Part shown: piece by piece, positions 7,627-17,557 of the stretch
How the letters are laid out: each line of letters opens with the position of its first letter
Position numbering within the stretch: position 1 is the first letter of the stretch
Source of the DNA: Xenophilus azovorans DSM 13620
GTDB lineage: Bacteria > Pseudomonadota > Gammaproteobacteria > Burkholderiales > Burkholderiaceae_C
DNA: 64,000 bases
NCBI RefSeq assembly: GCF_000745855.1
Contig: NZ_JQKD01000017.1
Coordinates: 1 to 64,000 of the forward strand
Direction: 5' to 3'
Translations under genes and position numbers: made by a program
The notes under the pieces: generated by a model
Database searches by the model: none
What the model was told of the DNA's origin: nothing
What the model saw: only the letters and a program-made list of their open reading frames with translations

Positions 7627-8259
7627 CTAACTGCAAAGATCCAATATGAAGAAGCGGTGATAAGGGTTTTCATGAACCCGATAGGTTGATATTTTGCAAT
7701 TTTTCTGCGCATGGGATTTGATGGCATCCATGACGCGCGGAAGATCATATCCTTGCTTGCCTATCTCCCAATAGTGTTCCCCATCGAATACATGTTTTTG
7801 GGGCTTTTTGAAAGGATTTTTTATTATAAATTGGACCTTTCGTATGTAAGGCAGAGAGATGGTGTTGGGCCAGCAATATCCAGCTTCGGGAAGGCTGATA
7901 ATGGCGATTTTTTTGGCCACCCGGCACATTTCCTGTAATGCCTTCATGCTGGTATCAAACGGCATGTGCTCAAGCACTTGAAAGGCACAAACGGCGTCAA
8001 ATGAGTTGTCGGGCAAGGGGAGCGCGTCAGCGCTCCCGATGTAGTCTGGATTTAGCTCTGGGTCAAGGTCGAGTGTTTTAAAATTGAGACCGATATTGAC
8101 CGCTATGTTTTTGAATATTCCGGGGCCGGGTCCAATTTCCAACACGGATTTTGGATTCTGCTTTAGCACTTCATCAAGTTGATGCCAGACGCTTGCCCAG
8201 CGGGCTTTCGTCATATATCGACTGAACTCGTAATGAGATCTTTCTACTTGTTTTTCCAT
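7627..8259 (-). CDS. Class I SAM-dependent methyltransferase
   Basis: This 210-aa protein carries motif I as VLEIGPGPGIFKN, an acidic motif II region (LDLDPE), and FDAVCAFQVLEHM, the Methyltransf_11 layout. ATG 8259 lies 11 bases past the ABC transporter stop; an in-frame start at 8307 would overlap that gene by 37 bases and is less likely. It may methylate a sugar or cap the glycan chain, which is inferred from cluster context alone. Codon use is AT-rich compared with the flanking ABC gene. Confidence 0.8.
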   Translation of the reverse strand: MEKQVERSHYEFSRYMTKARWASVWHQLDEVLKQNPKSVLEIGPGPGIFKNIAVNIGLNFKTLDLDPELNPDYIGSADALPLPDNSFDAVCAFQVLEHMPFDTSMKALQEMCRVAKKIAIISLPEAGYCWPNTISLPYIRKVQFIIKNPFKKPQKHVFDGEHYWEIGKQGYDLPRVMDAIKSHAQKNCKISTYRVHENPYHRFFILDLCS

Positions 8260-8270
8260 ACTTGGTGCTG

Positions 8271-9989
8271 TCAGCTTGTTTTGGCGATTGCCAGAATCCG
8301 GCTGCAAGCCTGAAGGCTTGCCTCCCGGTGCGCAATGACCACGATGGTCTTGCTGCCGGAAAGCGCCCGTATCGCCTCATTGACAGCCGACTCCGTCGCG
8401 CCATCCAACGCGCTCGTCGCCTCGTCCATGAACAACACGGGCGGATCGCGGTACAGCGCGCGGGCAATGCCGATGCGCTGGCGCTGCCCGCCGGAAAGGC
8501 GAATGCCGCGGTCGCCTACCGGGGTGCCGTAGCCCTGGGGCAGTTCGTTCATCACGAAATCGTGGATTTGCGCGGCGCGGGCGGCGCGTTGCACGGCCTG
8601 CATGTCGATCTGGTCCGGAGGGACGCCGAAGGCGATGTTGGCGGCCGCGCTGGCGTCGGCAATGTAAATGTGCTGCGGCACGTAGCCAATGGCGGCCCGC
8701 CAGGCTGGCAGGTTCTGCGCGGTGATGGTCTGGCCGTCCACGCTCAGGGTACCGGCCTGGGGCACTAGCAGGCCGAGCAGGATGTCCATCACCGTGCTTT
8801 TGCCGGCGCCGCTGGGGCCTTTGATGCCCACGCTGGTATTGACCGGGATGAGCAGGTTGAAGCCGTCGAGCACGGCTTTGCCGGGCGTGGAGGGGTAGGC
8901 GTAGCGGATGCCGCTCAGGCGGATTTCCTGCCGCGGCAGGATGGTCGGCTGTTTGGCAGGCGCGGCGACGGGCAGCGGCAGCGACATGTCACGGTGCAGG
9001 CTGTCCAGCGTGGCGCTGGCGAACTTGAGGCGGGCAAAACCCCGGTACATGATCTGTGCGGCGGGCAAGAGCCGATAGGCAGCAAAGCCGTAAAGGCCCA
9101 GCGCCGGCAGCACGTGGGCCACGTCGCCACTTTTGAGCAGCAGCGCCAGCGCAATGAGGATGAGGCCGGTGTAGCCGGTAGCTTCCACCAGGTAGAGGGG
9201 GGTCTGGCTCAGGGTTTCGCTGGCGGCCATGTGGCGCGCCTGCGTGCGCGAGGCCTGCTGGTAGCGCTGCTGGTACGCCGCTTCGGCGTGGGAGATCTTG
9301 ATATCGCGGATGCCTTGGAGGGCTTCGTTGCAGGTCTGGTAGCGCTGGCGGTTGGCTTCCACCATTTCGGTGCCGATGCGCTTAAGGCGACGGCGCACCA
9401 GCAGGTAGATGAGGCCATACAGGCTGCCCACCACGGCCACGATGGCCAGCGCGGTTAACGGGTTGTAGGCGAACACCAGCGCCAGCATGGCCAGCACCAT
9501 GATGCCCTGAACGATGACCTGTGACATGGGTTGGATCAGGTTGCCCATGACCATGTCCACTTCGGCCAGGATGGTTTTGGAAAGCTCCGCCGTGTTGCGG
9601 TGGATGAAGAATTCGTAAGGCTGGGCCAGATAGCGCGCCATTAGCCGGCTGCTGATGGAATGGCGCAGCAAATGCACGAAGCGGTTGAGCAGGTGCTGGG
9701 TGACGGTCTTGAAGGCGGAGGAGGCCAGCACCAGCACGATGGACGCAATGCCAAGCGCGATGATGAAGCTGCGCGTATCGGCAAAGCCCAGGCCGGTGTA
9801 GGCTGCCTGCAGCCAGGGGTTTTCCTGCACCACACCGGGCCGCGCCAGCACCGAGAGAAACGGCATGATGGAAACGACCCCCAGCGTTTCGGCCAGTGCC
9901 ATCAGCAGCGCCAGCGCCAGCATGCCCGCCGCCTTGCGCTGCTCGGCGGGGGCGAAGAGTTGCCAGACTTTGCGGAGGGTGGAACGCAT
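8271..9989 (-). CDS. ABC half-transporter, MsbA/PglK-like glycolipid flippase
   Basis: This 572-aa protein fuses an exporter membrane domain (six predicted helices in the first 320 residues) to an ATPase domain: Walker A GPSGAGKST near 387, signature LSGGQRQRIGIARAL near 487 and Walker B VLFMDEATSALD near 508, with H-loop VIAHRE. Such half-transporters flip lipid-linked oligosaccharides across the inner membrane. No wzx/wzy pair and no wzm/wzt pair is visible, so this protein is the likely flippase. It follows the dehydrogenase gene by 12 bases. Confidence 0.85.
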   Translation of the reverse strand: MRSTLRKVWQLFAPAEQRKAAGMLALALLMALAETLGVVSIMPFLSVLARPGVVQENPWLQAAYTGLGFADTRSFIIALGIASIVLVLASSAFKTVTQHLLNRFVHLLRHSISSRLMARYLAQPYEFFIHRNTAELSKTILAEVDMVMGNLIQPMSQVIVQGIMVLAMLALVFAYNPLTALAIVAVVGSLYGLIYLLVRRRLKRIGTEMVEANRQRYQTCNEALQGIRDIKISHAEAAYQQRYQQASRTQARHMAASETLSQTPLYLVEATGYTGLILIALALLLKSGDVAHVLPALGLYGFAAYRLLPAAQIMYRGFARLKFASATLDSLHRDMSLPLPVAAPAKQPTILPRQEIRLSGIRYAYPSTPGKAVLDGFNLLIPVNTSVGIKGPSGAGKSTVMDILLGLLVPQAGTLSVDGQTITAQNLPAWRAAIGYVPQHIYIADASAAANIAFGVPPDQIDMQAVQRAARAAQIHDFVMNELPQGYGTPVGDRGIRLSGGQRQRIGIARALYRDPPVLFMDEATSALDGATESAVNEAIRALSGSKTIVVIAHREASLQACSRILAIAKTS

Positions 9990-10001
9990 CGGGCGGGAGC
10001 T

Positions 10002-11315
10002 TTAGGCGGCGACCGTGTTGCCAGCCGCTGGCAGTCGCCCGCGCGTGTCCACAATCACCCGCGCATGCCGTTGCAGCAGCGCGTAGTCAAAGGCGTCGTG
10101 GTCCGTGGCCAGCACCAGGCAGTCGAAACCGGTCATGTTCTCGGGGGTGATAGGCTCGGAGCGCAGGTCGAACTCGTAGTCGCGCTTGCGCGGAAAGACG
10201 GGCACATGCGGATCGCTGTACGCCACATCGGCTCCCTTGGCGCGCAGCACATCCATGATCTCGACGGCGGGCGATTCGCGCGTGTCGTCGATGTTCTTTT
10301 TGTAGGCCAGCCCCAGCACCAGGATGCGGCTGCCCTTGATGGCCTTGCCGCGTTCGTTCAATGCATCAGCCACTTTACCCACGACCCACTGCGGCATGTG
10401 GTGGTTAATCTCGCCCGCAAGTTCGATGAATCGGGTGTTGACGCCGTACTCGCGCGCCTTCCAGGTCAGGTAGAACGGGTCGATGGGAATGCAGTGGCCA
10501 CCTAACCCGGGACCGGGTTTGTACGGCACAAAGCCGAAGGGCTTGGTGGCGGCCGCACTGATGACTTCGTGAATGTCGATACCCATCCTGTCAGCCACGA
10601 TCTTCATCTCGTTGACCAGGCCGATGTTCACCGCGCGGTGGATGTTTTCCAGCAACTTGGTCATCTCGGCCGCGCGGGTGGAACTGACAGGCACCAGTGT
10701 CTGGATGGCGTGGGCGTACAGCGCCTGGCCCAATTGCAGGCAAACGGGCGTGGTGCCGCCGATGACCTTGGGGATGTCCTTGGTGCCGTAGTCGGGGTTG
10801 CCGGGGTCTTCGCGCTCGGGCGAGAAGACCAGCGCGCAGTCGCGCCCCGGCTCCAGGCCACGTGCCCGCAGACGCGGCGCGATCACTTCATCGGTGGTGC
10901 CGGGCCAAGTGGTACTTTCCAGGCTCAGCAGCTGGCCCGGGCGCATGTGCGGCAGCAGCGCCTCGACCGTGTCGACGATGAAACTCAGGTCGGGCTGGCG
11001 ATGCGCATCGAGCGGGGTGGGGACGCAGATGATGAGCGCATCGGCCTCCGCGGTGCGGGCGAAGTCCGCGGTCGCCTCGAAGCCCGCCGCTCGTACCCGG
11101 GCGATCTGCTGCGGCGTGATGCGCTCGATGTAGCTGCCGCCCTGGTTGAGCCGCTCGACCTTGGCACGGTCGATGTCGAAGCCGATCACCTTCAGGCCGA
11201 CTTCGGCAAAGCGCAGAGCCAGGGGCAGGCCGACGTAGCCCAGACCATAGATGGCAACGACAGCCGCACGGCTTTCAAAGCGCGCGGCGAGTTGGTCAAG
11301 CGAAGACATGGACAT
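10002..11315 (-). CDS. wbpA: UDP-N-acetylhexosamine 6-dehydrogenase (WbpA/WbpO type)
   Basis: This 437-aa enzyme belongs to the UDP-glucose/GDP-mannose dehydrogenase family: NAD site [12 protein letters not shown] near residue 23, CVPTPLD near 95, catalytic [18 protein letters not shown] (Cys near 270), and a C-terminal domain with [16 protein letters not shown]. This pattern is that of the UDP-GlcNAc/GalNAc branch, which makes HexNAc uronic acids with NAD+. It supplies an acidic sugar to the glycan made by the neighbouring transferases. The exact epimer cannot be decided here, so the symbol is provisional. Confidence 0.85.
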   Translation of the reverse strand: MSMSSLDQLAARFESRAAVVAIYGLGYVGLPLALRFAEVGLKVIGFDIDRAKVERLNQGGSYIERITPQQIARVRAAGFEATADFARTAEADALIICVPTPLDAHRQPDLSFIVDTVEALLPHMRPGQLLSLESTTWPGTTDEVIAPRLRARGLEPGRDCALVFSPEREDPGNPDYGTKDIPKVIGGTTPVCLQLGQALYAHAIQTLVPVSSTRAAEMTKLLENIHRAVNIGLVNEMKIVADRMGIDIHEVISAAATKPFGFVPYKPGPGLGGHCIPIDPFYLTWKAREYGVNTRFIELAGEINHHMPQWVVGKVADALNERGKAIKGSRILVLGLAYKKNIDDTRESPAVEIMDVLRAKGADVAYSDPHVPVFPRKRDYEFDLRSEPITPENMTGFDCLVLATDHDAFDYALLQRHARVIVDTRGRLPAAGNTVAA

Positions 11316-11384
11316 TGAGCGTTACAAGATGTAGGCAGCCATGATGCCAGAGGGCGTGCAAGCGCCCAAGGGCTTTGTTGGCGT

Positions 11385-12647
11385 TCACTTGCCGGTAGGG
11401 CGGCGTATTTCCGCCTCTGCGCCGCAGGCTGTGCGCAACAGGTCGGCATAGCGCTCGGCGACTCTGTTCCAGTCGAGCAGATCGAGCGCCCGCAAGCGCA
11501 CGCGCTCGGCAGCGGCATGCGCCGCCTGCGGGTCTGCCAAGCTGGCCAATATCCGCTGGGCCAGCGCATCGGTATCTCGGGGGTCGATCGTCAAGGCCTT
11601 CGTATCTGCGCCCAGCATGTCCTCCAAGCCGGCCACGTACCCGGCCACCACGGGGCAACCGCACGCCACGGCTTCCATCAACGCGACGGGCAAACCCTCC
11701 TGGTCACCGGAATCGGCACGCACGAATGGCGCCACGAAGAGGGCCGCACGCCGATAGAGCGCAGGTAGATCGGCCTGTGGCACGGCACCCAGGAATCTCA
11801 CGGCATGGGCAATGCCCAGTCGCCGCGCCTGCTCCTCCAACGCCTGCGCCTCGGGGCCGAAGCCAGCCACTGTAAGAACCGTACCGGGCCGGTGCAGCAA
11901 GACCCGCGGCAAGGCCTCAGTGAGATGGCGCAAGCCCTTTTTCTCTACCAGCCGCCCCACGAACAGCAGTTCATCGGGTTGGCGCGCCACGGTCGCATCG
12001 GGTACGAATCGACCGACGACGTCCACGCCCATGGGCAACACGCGCACGCGAGAATGGTCAACGCCGAGCGCATCGACTTCCTTCAGCATGGCGGCGCTGA
12101 CCACGCTCGCACCTGCGGACTGACGCAATACGCCGCGCTTCAGGGCGTCCAGCGCGGCGCCGCGAAGGGCATACAGATCCGCGCCGTGAGACGTCACCAC
12201 GTAGGGCAAGCAGCGCCCTCGCAACCCGCGCAGGCCCGCAGCGATCAGCCCTTGCGGAATCAGCCAATGCGCATGCACTACATCGACATGGCGCCGGCGC
12301 ACGATGCGCCATGCAGCCCAAGCCTGCATGAGTACGAAGCCGGGGACTAACGCCAACATCCAGGGGTGGCGCCGCAGGTTGCCCACGATGCCGCCGTCAT
12401 TCACCAGGCGCTCCCAGCGCTCAGGGGCATATCGGTAGCGCACTACTTCCACACCGTCCATCACTTCGCGCGGGCGGGCACCAGCCGCATGGGGGCACAC
12501 GACCGTCACGTCGAACCGCAGTGCCAATCGCTTGGTCAGTTCATGCACGAAACCCGGCTCTGGGTCACCTTGCCAGCGAGGGTAGGTGGACGCCAGAACC
12601 AGCAGTTTCGGGCGATGTCTCGGCACGGATGGCGCTTGAGTTTTCAC
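11385..12647 (-). CDS. GT4-family glycosyltransferase
   Basis: The coupled start is GTG 12647 (GTGA with the acyltransferase stop), giving 420 aa. The N-terminal half has LLVLASTYPRWQGDPEPGFV, typical of GT4 enzymes, and VVHAHWLIPQG. The C-terminal donor half has LLFVGRLVEKKGLRHL near 230 and EGLPVALMEAVACGCPVVA, including the E-x7-E-type donor motif. It would work on the cytosolic face of the inner membrane. A 69-bp gap without visible signals separates it from the dehydrogenase gene. Confidence 0.9.
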   Translation of the reverse strand: MKTQAPSVPRHRPKLLVLASTYPRWQGDPEPGFVHELTKRLALRFDVTVVCPHAAGARPREVMDGVEVVRYRYAPERWERLVNDGGIVGNLRRHPWMLALVPGFVLMQAWAAWRIVRRRHVDVVHAHWLIPQGLIAAGLRGLRGRCLPYVVTSHGADLYALRGAALDALKRGVLRQSAGASVVSAAMLKEVDALGVDHSRVRVLPMGVDVVGRFVPDATVARQPDELLFVGRLVEKKGLRHLTEALPRVLLHRPGTVLTVAGFGPEAQALEEQARRLGIAHAVRFLGAVPQADLPALYRRAALFVAPFVRADSGDQEGLPVALMEAVACGCPVVAGYVAGLEDMLGADTKALTIDPRDTDALAQRILASLADPQAAHAAAERVRLRALDLLDWNRVAERYADLLRTACGAEAEIRRPTGK

Positions 12648-14596
12648 TGTTCACGCTTCGGCGCCAGCGCGGGCGCCAAGTCCGCCTGCAGCCTCTCGGT
12701 CAGCGTGTCGACGAAAGCGCCATCCAGGTGCTGTTGATCCCGATAGACCAATCGGCCGCCCATTACCGACCTGCACAACCCTTGTGGGCACACAGCGTCG
12801 CCCATGTCCAGCACCTGAACATTTGGATAGGCAGAAGCCGCCTGCAGAATCCATGCGGCAACCTTTTCTCTCCGCTCATCGGTTATCGACGCGACACAGT
12901 GCCGGGCTTCATCGAACCGACGCATGGATTGGCTCTTGCCTCCCGCGCAGATCGCGCCATTGAATGGCAGCACGGGGGTGGATTGCAAAACGAAGACATG
13001 TTTGGCCGCCGGCGCTACCTGCCGAAGCAAGTTGCGCGTGCCGTCGATCCACCCTTCCTGCTGCAAGGGCGCGTTGTGACTGGAGCCCAATATGACGACG
13101 TCCGGCCGGTCATGCACGACCTGTTTCAGCGCGCGCCGCCGCCAGACATCGCATTCATCGAATGTGCGGCCCAACCGAGGGTAGTAGAAAGAGCTCTCCG
13201 CCATAGGGCACGAGGACTTCGTCAGCACAACGAGCCTCCACTCCGGATCGGCGAATATCCTCTGCATAGCAGGAAACCACTGCACGCCAATGCTGTCGCC
13301 AAGCAGATAAGCAGTTTGCTTGGCATGTGGATTGCCATAAATGCATGGCTGCAGCGTATCGCTGTGATACCAATCATCGCAGCCTTGGGCATACAGCCCT
13401 GGAAACTTGGTTCTGTATGGACTCTCCACGGTCGCAGACCTCTTTGCCGCATGCTCGCCCCACAGGAACATGGATGTGGCTGCGATGCACATTAGCGTCA
13501 TGGCCACGACATTCATCGCACGCGGCCAACGTAGCATGAAATTCCGACGACGCAACGGTCGCTCGATCCAAAGATATGACAGCACAGCCAGGCCCAGAGA
13601 TATGGCAACGGCTGCAGTCTTCCCCAACGCTCCATGGAAGGGCAGCACCAGCGGCGCCAGCGTCAAAAGCGGCCAATGCCACAGGTACCAGCCGTAAGAA
13701 ACGCGGCCCACAGCCAGCATGGCCCTGTGGCGCAACACCCGCTTCACACCCTGGCCTTCGGTGCATGCGTGCTCACCACCCCAAAGCAGCAGCGCCGTAC
13801 CCAGCGTAGGAAGCAGGGCCCAGAAGCTGGGATATGGCCTGTTCTTGTCCAGGATCCACACGCTGACCAGCAAAAGTCCAGCCCCCAAGCGAATCGCCCA
13901 TGCACGAAACGAGGTTCTTGCTCCGTCGAGCAGTCCGTTGCCGTTACCCAGCAGGTAGGACATTCCGCCCACTGCAAACTGCCAAGCGCGGCTTGGCATC
14001 ATGTAGAAGGACAGGCGTGCATTCAGGTACGTCACAAGCACTGTCGCAACCAGCCCAAGCCCCGCTATCAGAGCCAGCGACAGCAACACACGTCGAGTCC
14101 ACCGTCGCTGAGGCAGCGTTCCCCAGAGCACGAGCGTCAGAAGCAGAGGCCATACCAAATAGAACTGCTCCTCCACGCCGAGCGACCATGTATGCAGAAA
14201 GACGCTTGGCTCCGCGTCAGCGCCGAAATAGTTGACACCAGCACTCACGAAATGGAAGTTGGCGAGCCAGAGCGCAGCTGATGCACCCGCTACTGCTTCC
14301 AGCATCTGCGCGTAGGGTGGCAAAACCCACCAGCAAAGCAGGCCCGTGCCCAGCAGCATCGCGAGCAACGCGGGCAACAGCCGACGAAACCTGCGGGCGT
14401 AGAAAGTTGCCAAGTCGATGTGCCCGGACACCTTCCACGTCTGTAACAGGAGTCCTGTCACCAAATATTCGGAGATGACAAAGAAGACGTCTACGCCGAT
14501 AAAGCCACTCGAAAACCCGGGCACATCAGCATGAGCGGCCACCACCAAACCAACGGCAACCGCACGCAACCCTTCCACATCTGGGCGATACCTCAT
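12644..14596 (-). CDS. OafA/YrhL-type acyltransferase with C-terminal SGNH domain
   Basis: The 650-aa protein has an acyltransferase-3 membrane domain (about ten helices, residues 1-370; opening YRPDVEGLRAVAV) and a periplasmic SGNH/GDSL-like domain from about 400 (LLGDSIGVQWFPAM as block I, ILGSSHN later). It O-acetylates surface polysaccharide. The usual FFVISGF motif reads FFVISEY here, a Gly-to-Glu change worth noting. It overlaps the next gene by 4 bases. The substrate is presumably the glycan of this cluster. Confidence 0.9.
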   Translation of the reverse strand: MRYRPDVEGLRAVAVGLVVAAHADVPGFSSGFIGVDVFFVISEYLVTGLLLQTWKVSGHIDLATFYARRFRRLLPALLAMLLGTGLLCWWVLPPYAQMLEAVAGASAALWLANFHFVSAGVNYFGADAEPSVFLHTWSLGVEEQFYLVWPLLLTLVLWGTLPQRRWTRRVLLSLALIAGLGLVATVLVTYLNARLSFYMMPSRAWQFAVGGMSYLLGNGNGLLDGARTSFRAWAIRLGAGLLLVSVWILDKNRPYPSFWALLPTLGTALLLWGGEHACTEGQGVKRVLRHRAMLAVGRVSYGWYLWHWPLLTLAPLVLPFHGALGKTAAVAISLGLAVLSYLWIERPLRRRNFMLRWPRAMNVVAMTLMCIAATSMFLWGEHAAKRSATVESPYRTKFPGLYAQGCDDWYHSDTLQPCIYGNPHAKQTAYLLGDSIGVQWFPAMQRIFADPEWRLVVLTKSSCPMAESSFYYPRLGRTFDECDVWRRRALKQVVHDRPDVVILGSSHNAPLQQEGWIDGTRNLLRQVAPAAKHVFVLQSTPVLPFNGAICAGGKSQSMRRFDEARHCVASITDERREKVAAWILQAASAYPNVQVLDMGDAVCPQGLCRSVMGGRLVYRDQQHLDGAFVDTLTERLQADLAPALAPKREQ

Positions 14597-14611
14597 TGCC
14601 TGCCGCCCGAT

Positions 14612-15487
14612 TCAACGCTCTTCAGAATCCTTGTACATCAACGCTGTAATCTGCTCGGAGATCAAACCGATCAGGAAGATGATGACCGCAGCGCTGAACA
14701 TCAGCACGCTCATGTTGGTAAAGCGGCCGTAGGAAAAGTAGGTGTACGCATAGTTCAGCAAACCGGCCAAGAAAAACAACAGGCTGACGGGTGCAAAGAG
14801 TTTGACCGGCGAGAACAGCGTGCCGATCTTGAAGATGATCAGCAGAAACCGTGCGCCGTCGCGCCACAGACGGATATGACTGGTCGAACCTTGCGCACGC
14901 GGCAAGACTCGAATGGGCACATAGGCCACCGAGTAACCGGCCCGAAAGAAAGCCATCGTCGACGTGGTGGGATACGAGAACCCATTGGGCAGCAGATACA
15001 GGAACGCGCGGAACCGGTCTGCGCGCACGGCCCTGAAGCCGGAAGTGAGATCTTCCACCGTCTGCCCCACCATCCATGAGGCAAGACGGTTGTAGAAGCC
15101 ATTGGCCAATCCGCGATGGAAACTGGCTTGCCCCGTCTTGCTGCGCGCACCCACGGCCATGTCATAGCCCTGTTCGATGCGCTCCAGCAATTCCAAGGCC
15201 TCCTGGGGCTGGTGCTGGCCATCGGCATCCATGAACACGAGCACCTTCCCCTTCGCTGCACGCGCTCCGGTTTTGATGGCAGCCCCATTGCCCTTCGAAT
15301 AGGGATGCGACACCACCGTCGCGCCGGCGTCTCGCGCAGCCTCGGCAGTCGCGTCAGTGGAACCGTCGTCCACCACGATGATTTCCGAACCGGGAAACTG
15401 CGCGCGGATACCGCCCACAGTCTGCCCCACGGCAGCTTCTTCATTCTTGGCTGGCAGCACAAACGATATCTCGTCCGGCAGAATCAT
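14612..15487 (-). CDS. GT2 polyprenyl-phosphate glycosyltransferase (DPM1/GtrB-like)
   Basis: In this 291-aa protein the GT-A domain has FVLPAKNEEAAVG, VVDDGSTDAT, KGNGAAIKTGARAAKG and the metal site MDADGQHQP near 91. Two hydrophobic segments near 215-275 anchor it in the membrane. Such enzymes make undecaprenyl-phosphate-sugar, the donor used by periplasmic GT-C transferases. The start ATG 15487 overlaps the stop of the upstream polytopic protein, a natural partner if that protein is a GT-C enzyme. Confidence 0.85.
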   Translation of the reverse strand: MILPDEISFVLPAKNEEAAVGQTVGGIRAQFPGSEIIVVDDGSTDATAEAARDAGATVVSHPYSKGNGAAIKTGARAAKGKVLVFMDADGQHQPQEALELLERIEQGYDMAVGARSKTGQASFHRGLANGFYNRLASWMVGQTVEDLTSGFRAVRADRFRAFLYLLPNGFSYPTTSTMAFFRAGYSVAYVPIRVLPRAQGSTSHIRLWRDGARFLLIIFKIGTLFSPVKLFAPVSLLFFLAGLLNYAYTYFSYGRFTNMSVLMFSAAVIIFLIGLISEQITALMYKDSEER

Positions 15488-17499
15488 CTAGCACCCTCCT
15501 TTTCAGCCTCTTCAACTTCCATAGAGGCATGATCCAACTGCCGCTGGATATCCAGCATCGCACTACGCAGGCCACCCAATTGTTCTGTCCAGGCTTTTCG
15601 GACTATCTTGTTCGGCGCCTTGGCCAAGACCATATTCACCCACTCCAATGCCCGCTCCAACTCGCCATGCGAGAACAAGTTCAACGCGACGGCTTGGGCA
15701 ATAGACAGTGACGGGAAATCAAGGAAGGCACGCTGTGCATAGGCTGCATACTGCTTCACATCTCCCTCTTCCATCTGCGTCAATGCCATTTCGTAATTCA
15801 GGTGATGGCGGACCGCCGGATTCCAGCGGATAGAAGCGTTGTCGAGCATGCGGCCCAGCAAGCCGATGTAGTCTAGCCGGCTGATGCCCGCGCACTCACC
15901 TTTTCTTATTGCATTGCCCATGGCAGCAATTCCGGTGGGGATGCCTCCTGGCCTCTTCGTCACAGGAATCATCGCTTGGATGGCTGCAAACCTTGTCTGC
16001 AGTTCGTGTGCGTCGGCCGAGGAACAGTGCTTTGGAAAGAACTGGATCGCCACGTCAATGGCATTATTGGTCTGGGCGAATTCGTCGCTGACTCTCAGCG
16101 CGGCTGCTCTGAATCCGAGACGGAGGTAGTCGTTGGCGAGGGCCTGCGTTGCGCGCGTGGACCCTGGGTTGTGAATGACCCACATTTCATTGGCCAGCAT
16201 CGGTTGTCCCCAGAGGGATGTGATCTGTTGCAGAGCAAAGATCTGCACAGCCAGCACGGCACCTGACACGAGCAAGACCAACTTGCGTTTCTGCGCAAGA
16301 GCCCACAATGCCCCCCCGGCCGAAACGAGAAAGAAACACGGTCCCAGCGCTGCGAGATAGTTTCGGTGCTCGAAATACAGTTCGAGCGGGATCACGGTGG
16401 ATTCGATCTGGTGGCAGGCGAAGAACCAGACGATGGCGAAGAGCAGGAACTTGCCCAGTCGCCGAATCGCGGCGTCATGGCCGTGGCGTATCAATGCCAG
16501 CCCCACAACAAGTAGAGCCAGCCAAGCGATCAGCGCGGCGTAGGGTTGCCACATGGTCCACCCATAGACCGCGTGGCCGTCGTGATACGGCCCCAGCAGT
16601 GCTGCGCGAGGCAGCAGGATTTGCCGCACGTATTCCCACGAGATCACAGCCTGCGTCGCCACATGCTCCACCATGCTGTAGCCGCGATAGTGGATGAAGC
16701 GGCCCTGAATGCCATCCCACACGGTGACCAAGTGGTAGGCCAATGCCACCGGCACCAGGAGCAAGGCCCCGAAGATCCACAGGCGCCATACGCGGTGCAC
16801 GATGGACTTGCTGGGGGATCGCTCAAAGAAGAACAGCTCAATCAGGGCGACTAGGGCAGCCGTGATCGCTCCGTTCTCCTTGCCCAGTACGCTCAACAGC
16901 GTGCCGATGCCCACGCACAGACTGAGCCAGAAGATACCGGCGACTGAAGGCGTGCCGGTATATCTCGCGCGCAGCGCCACATAGGCGTACAGCGTGAATA
17001 GAGTGAAGAAGGCGGACACCTGCGTCATGCGCTGCACAGGCATCAGGATGCTGCTGGCATGAATGGGGAGCAGCATCCAGAGCGCCGCGGCCGCGGTAGC
17101 GAGCCAGACGCTTATGCTGGCTTGGCTAGGTACGCGCACGAAGAGTCGCCGCATCAATAGGAAGACCAGCATCCCATTGAAGCCATGCAGCAGCAGGTTC
17201 AGGCGCGAAACACCCCAGGGGTTGCCCGTCCAGTCGTCATAGTTCGCAACGAAGGTCAGCAGGGATAGGGGACGCCCGGACGGGCCTGCCACGCCGCCGA
17301 AGACGAAGTCCACTAGCCCGGCATGGGTGCTGACGCCCGCGAGGGTGCGTAGGTTGATGAGGTCATCGAACTGCCAAGTCATGCCGCGCGCTTGCGCGTA
17401 GAGTAGCCACGCCAAAGCGGCACAGGCAGTCAGTGGCATCAAACCTGCGAAAAGCAGAAGATTCGATCTCGTTTGCAAGCACTTACCCATCAAACTCAT
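15484..17499 (-). CDS. Polytopic GT-C-like membrane protein downstream of pilA
   Basis: The protein is about 671 aa from ATG 17499 (or 668 from 17490). It has roughly ten membrane helices in the first 420 residues and a soluble C-terminal region with helical, TPR-like texture. Early on it shows FDDLINLRTL followed by GRPLSLLTFVANYDDW and RLNLLLHGFNGML, the layout of GT-C enzymes that use lipid-phosphate sugars (first-loop acidic pair). It begins just after the pilA terminator and is coupled to a DPM1-like gene, so a pilin or polysaccharide glycosyltransferase is plausible. No O-antigen ligase motif was recognised. Function is inference. Confidence 0.65.
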   Translation of the reverse strand: MSLMGKCLQTRSNLLLFAGLMPLTACAALAWLLYAQARGMTWQFDDLINLRTLAGVSTHAGLVDFVFGGVAGPSGRPLSLLTFVANYDDWTGNPWGVSRLNLLLHGFNGMLVFLLMRRLFVRVPSQASISVWLATAAAALWMLLPIHASSILMPVQRMTQVSAFFTLFTLYAYVALRARYTGTPSVAGIFWLSLCVGIGTLLSVLGKENGAITAALVALIELFFFERSPSKSIVHRVWRLWIFGALLLVPVALAYHLVTVWDGIQGRFIHYRGYSMVEHVATQAVISWEYVRQILLPRAALLGPYHDGHAVYGWTMWQPYAALIAWLALLVVGLALIRHGHDAAIRRLGKFLLFAIVWFFACHQIESTVIPLELYFEHRNYLAALGPCFFLVSAGGALWALAQKRKLVLLVSGAVLAVQIFALQQITSLWGQPMLANEMWVIHNPGSTRATQALANDYLRLGFRAAALRVSDEFAQTNNAIDVAIQFFPKHCSSADAHELQTRFAAIQAMIPVTKRPGGIPTGIAAMGNAIRKGECAGISRLDYIGLLGRMLDNASIRWNPAVRHHLNYEMALTQMEEGDVKQYAAYAQRAFLDFPSLSIAQAVALNLFSHGELERALEWVNMVLAKAPNKIVRKAWTEQLGGLRSAMLDIQRQLDHASMEVEEAEKEGAR

Positions 17500-17505
17500 A
17501 CAGGC

Positions 17506-17532
17506 AAAAAAAAGCCCGATTGCTCGGGCTTT
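17506..17532 (-). terminator. Rho-independent terminator of pilA
   Basis: A 9-bp perfect stem (17511-17519 with 17524-17532, arms AAAGCCCGA/TCGGGCTTT) with a 4-base loop is followed on the minus strand by an unbroken T run at 17510-17506. It lies 25 bases after the pilA stop and only 7-16 bases before the next start codon, so downstream genes depend on read-through or an internal promoter. Confidence 0.9.
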
Positions 17533-17557
17533 CTCCACTGCTGTGCAGTTTTGGTGG

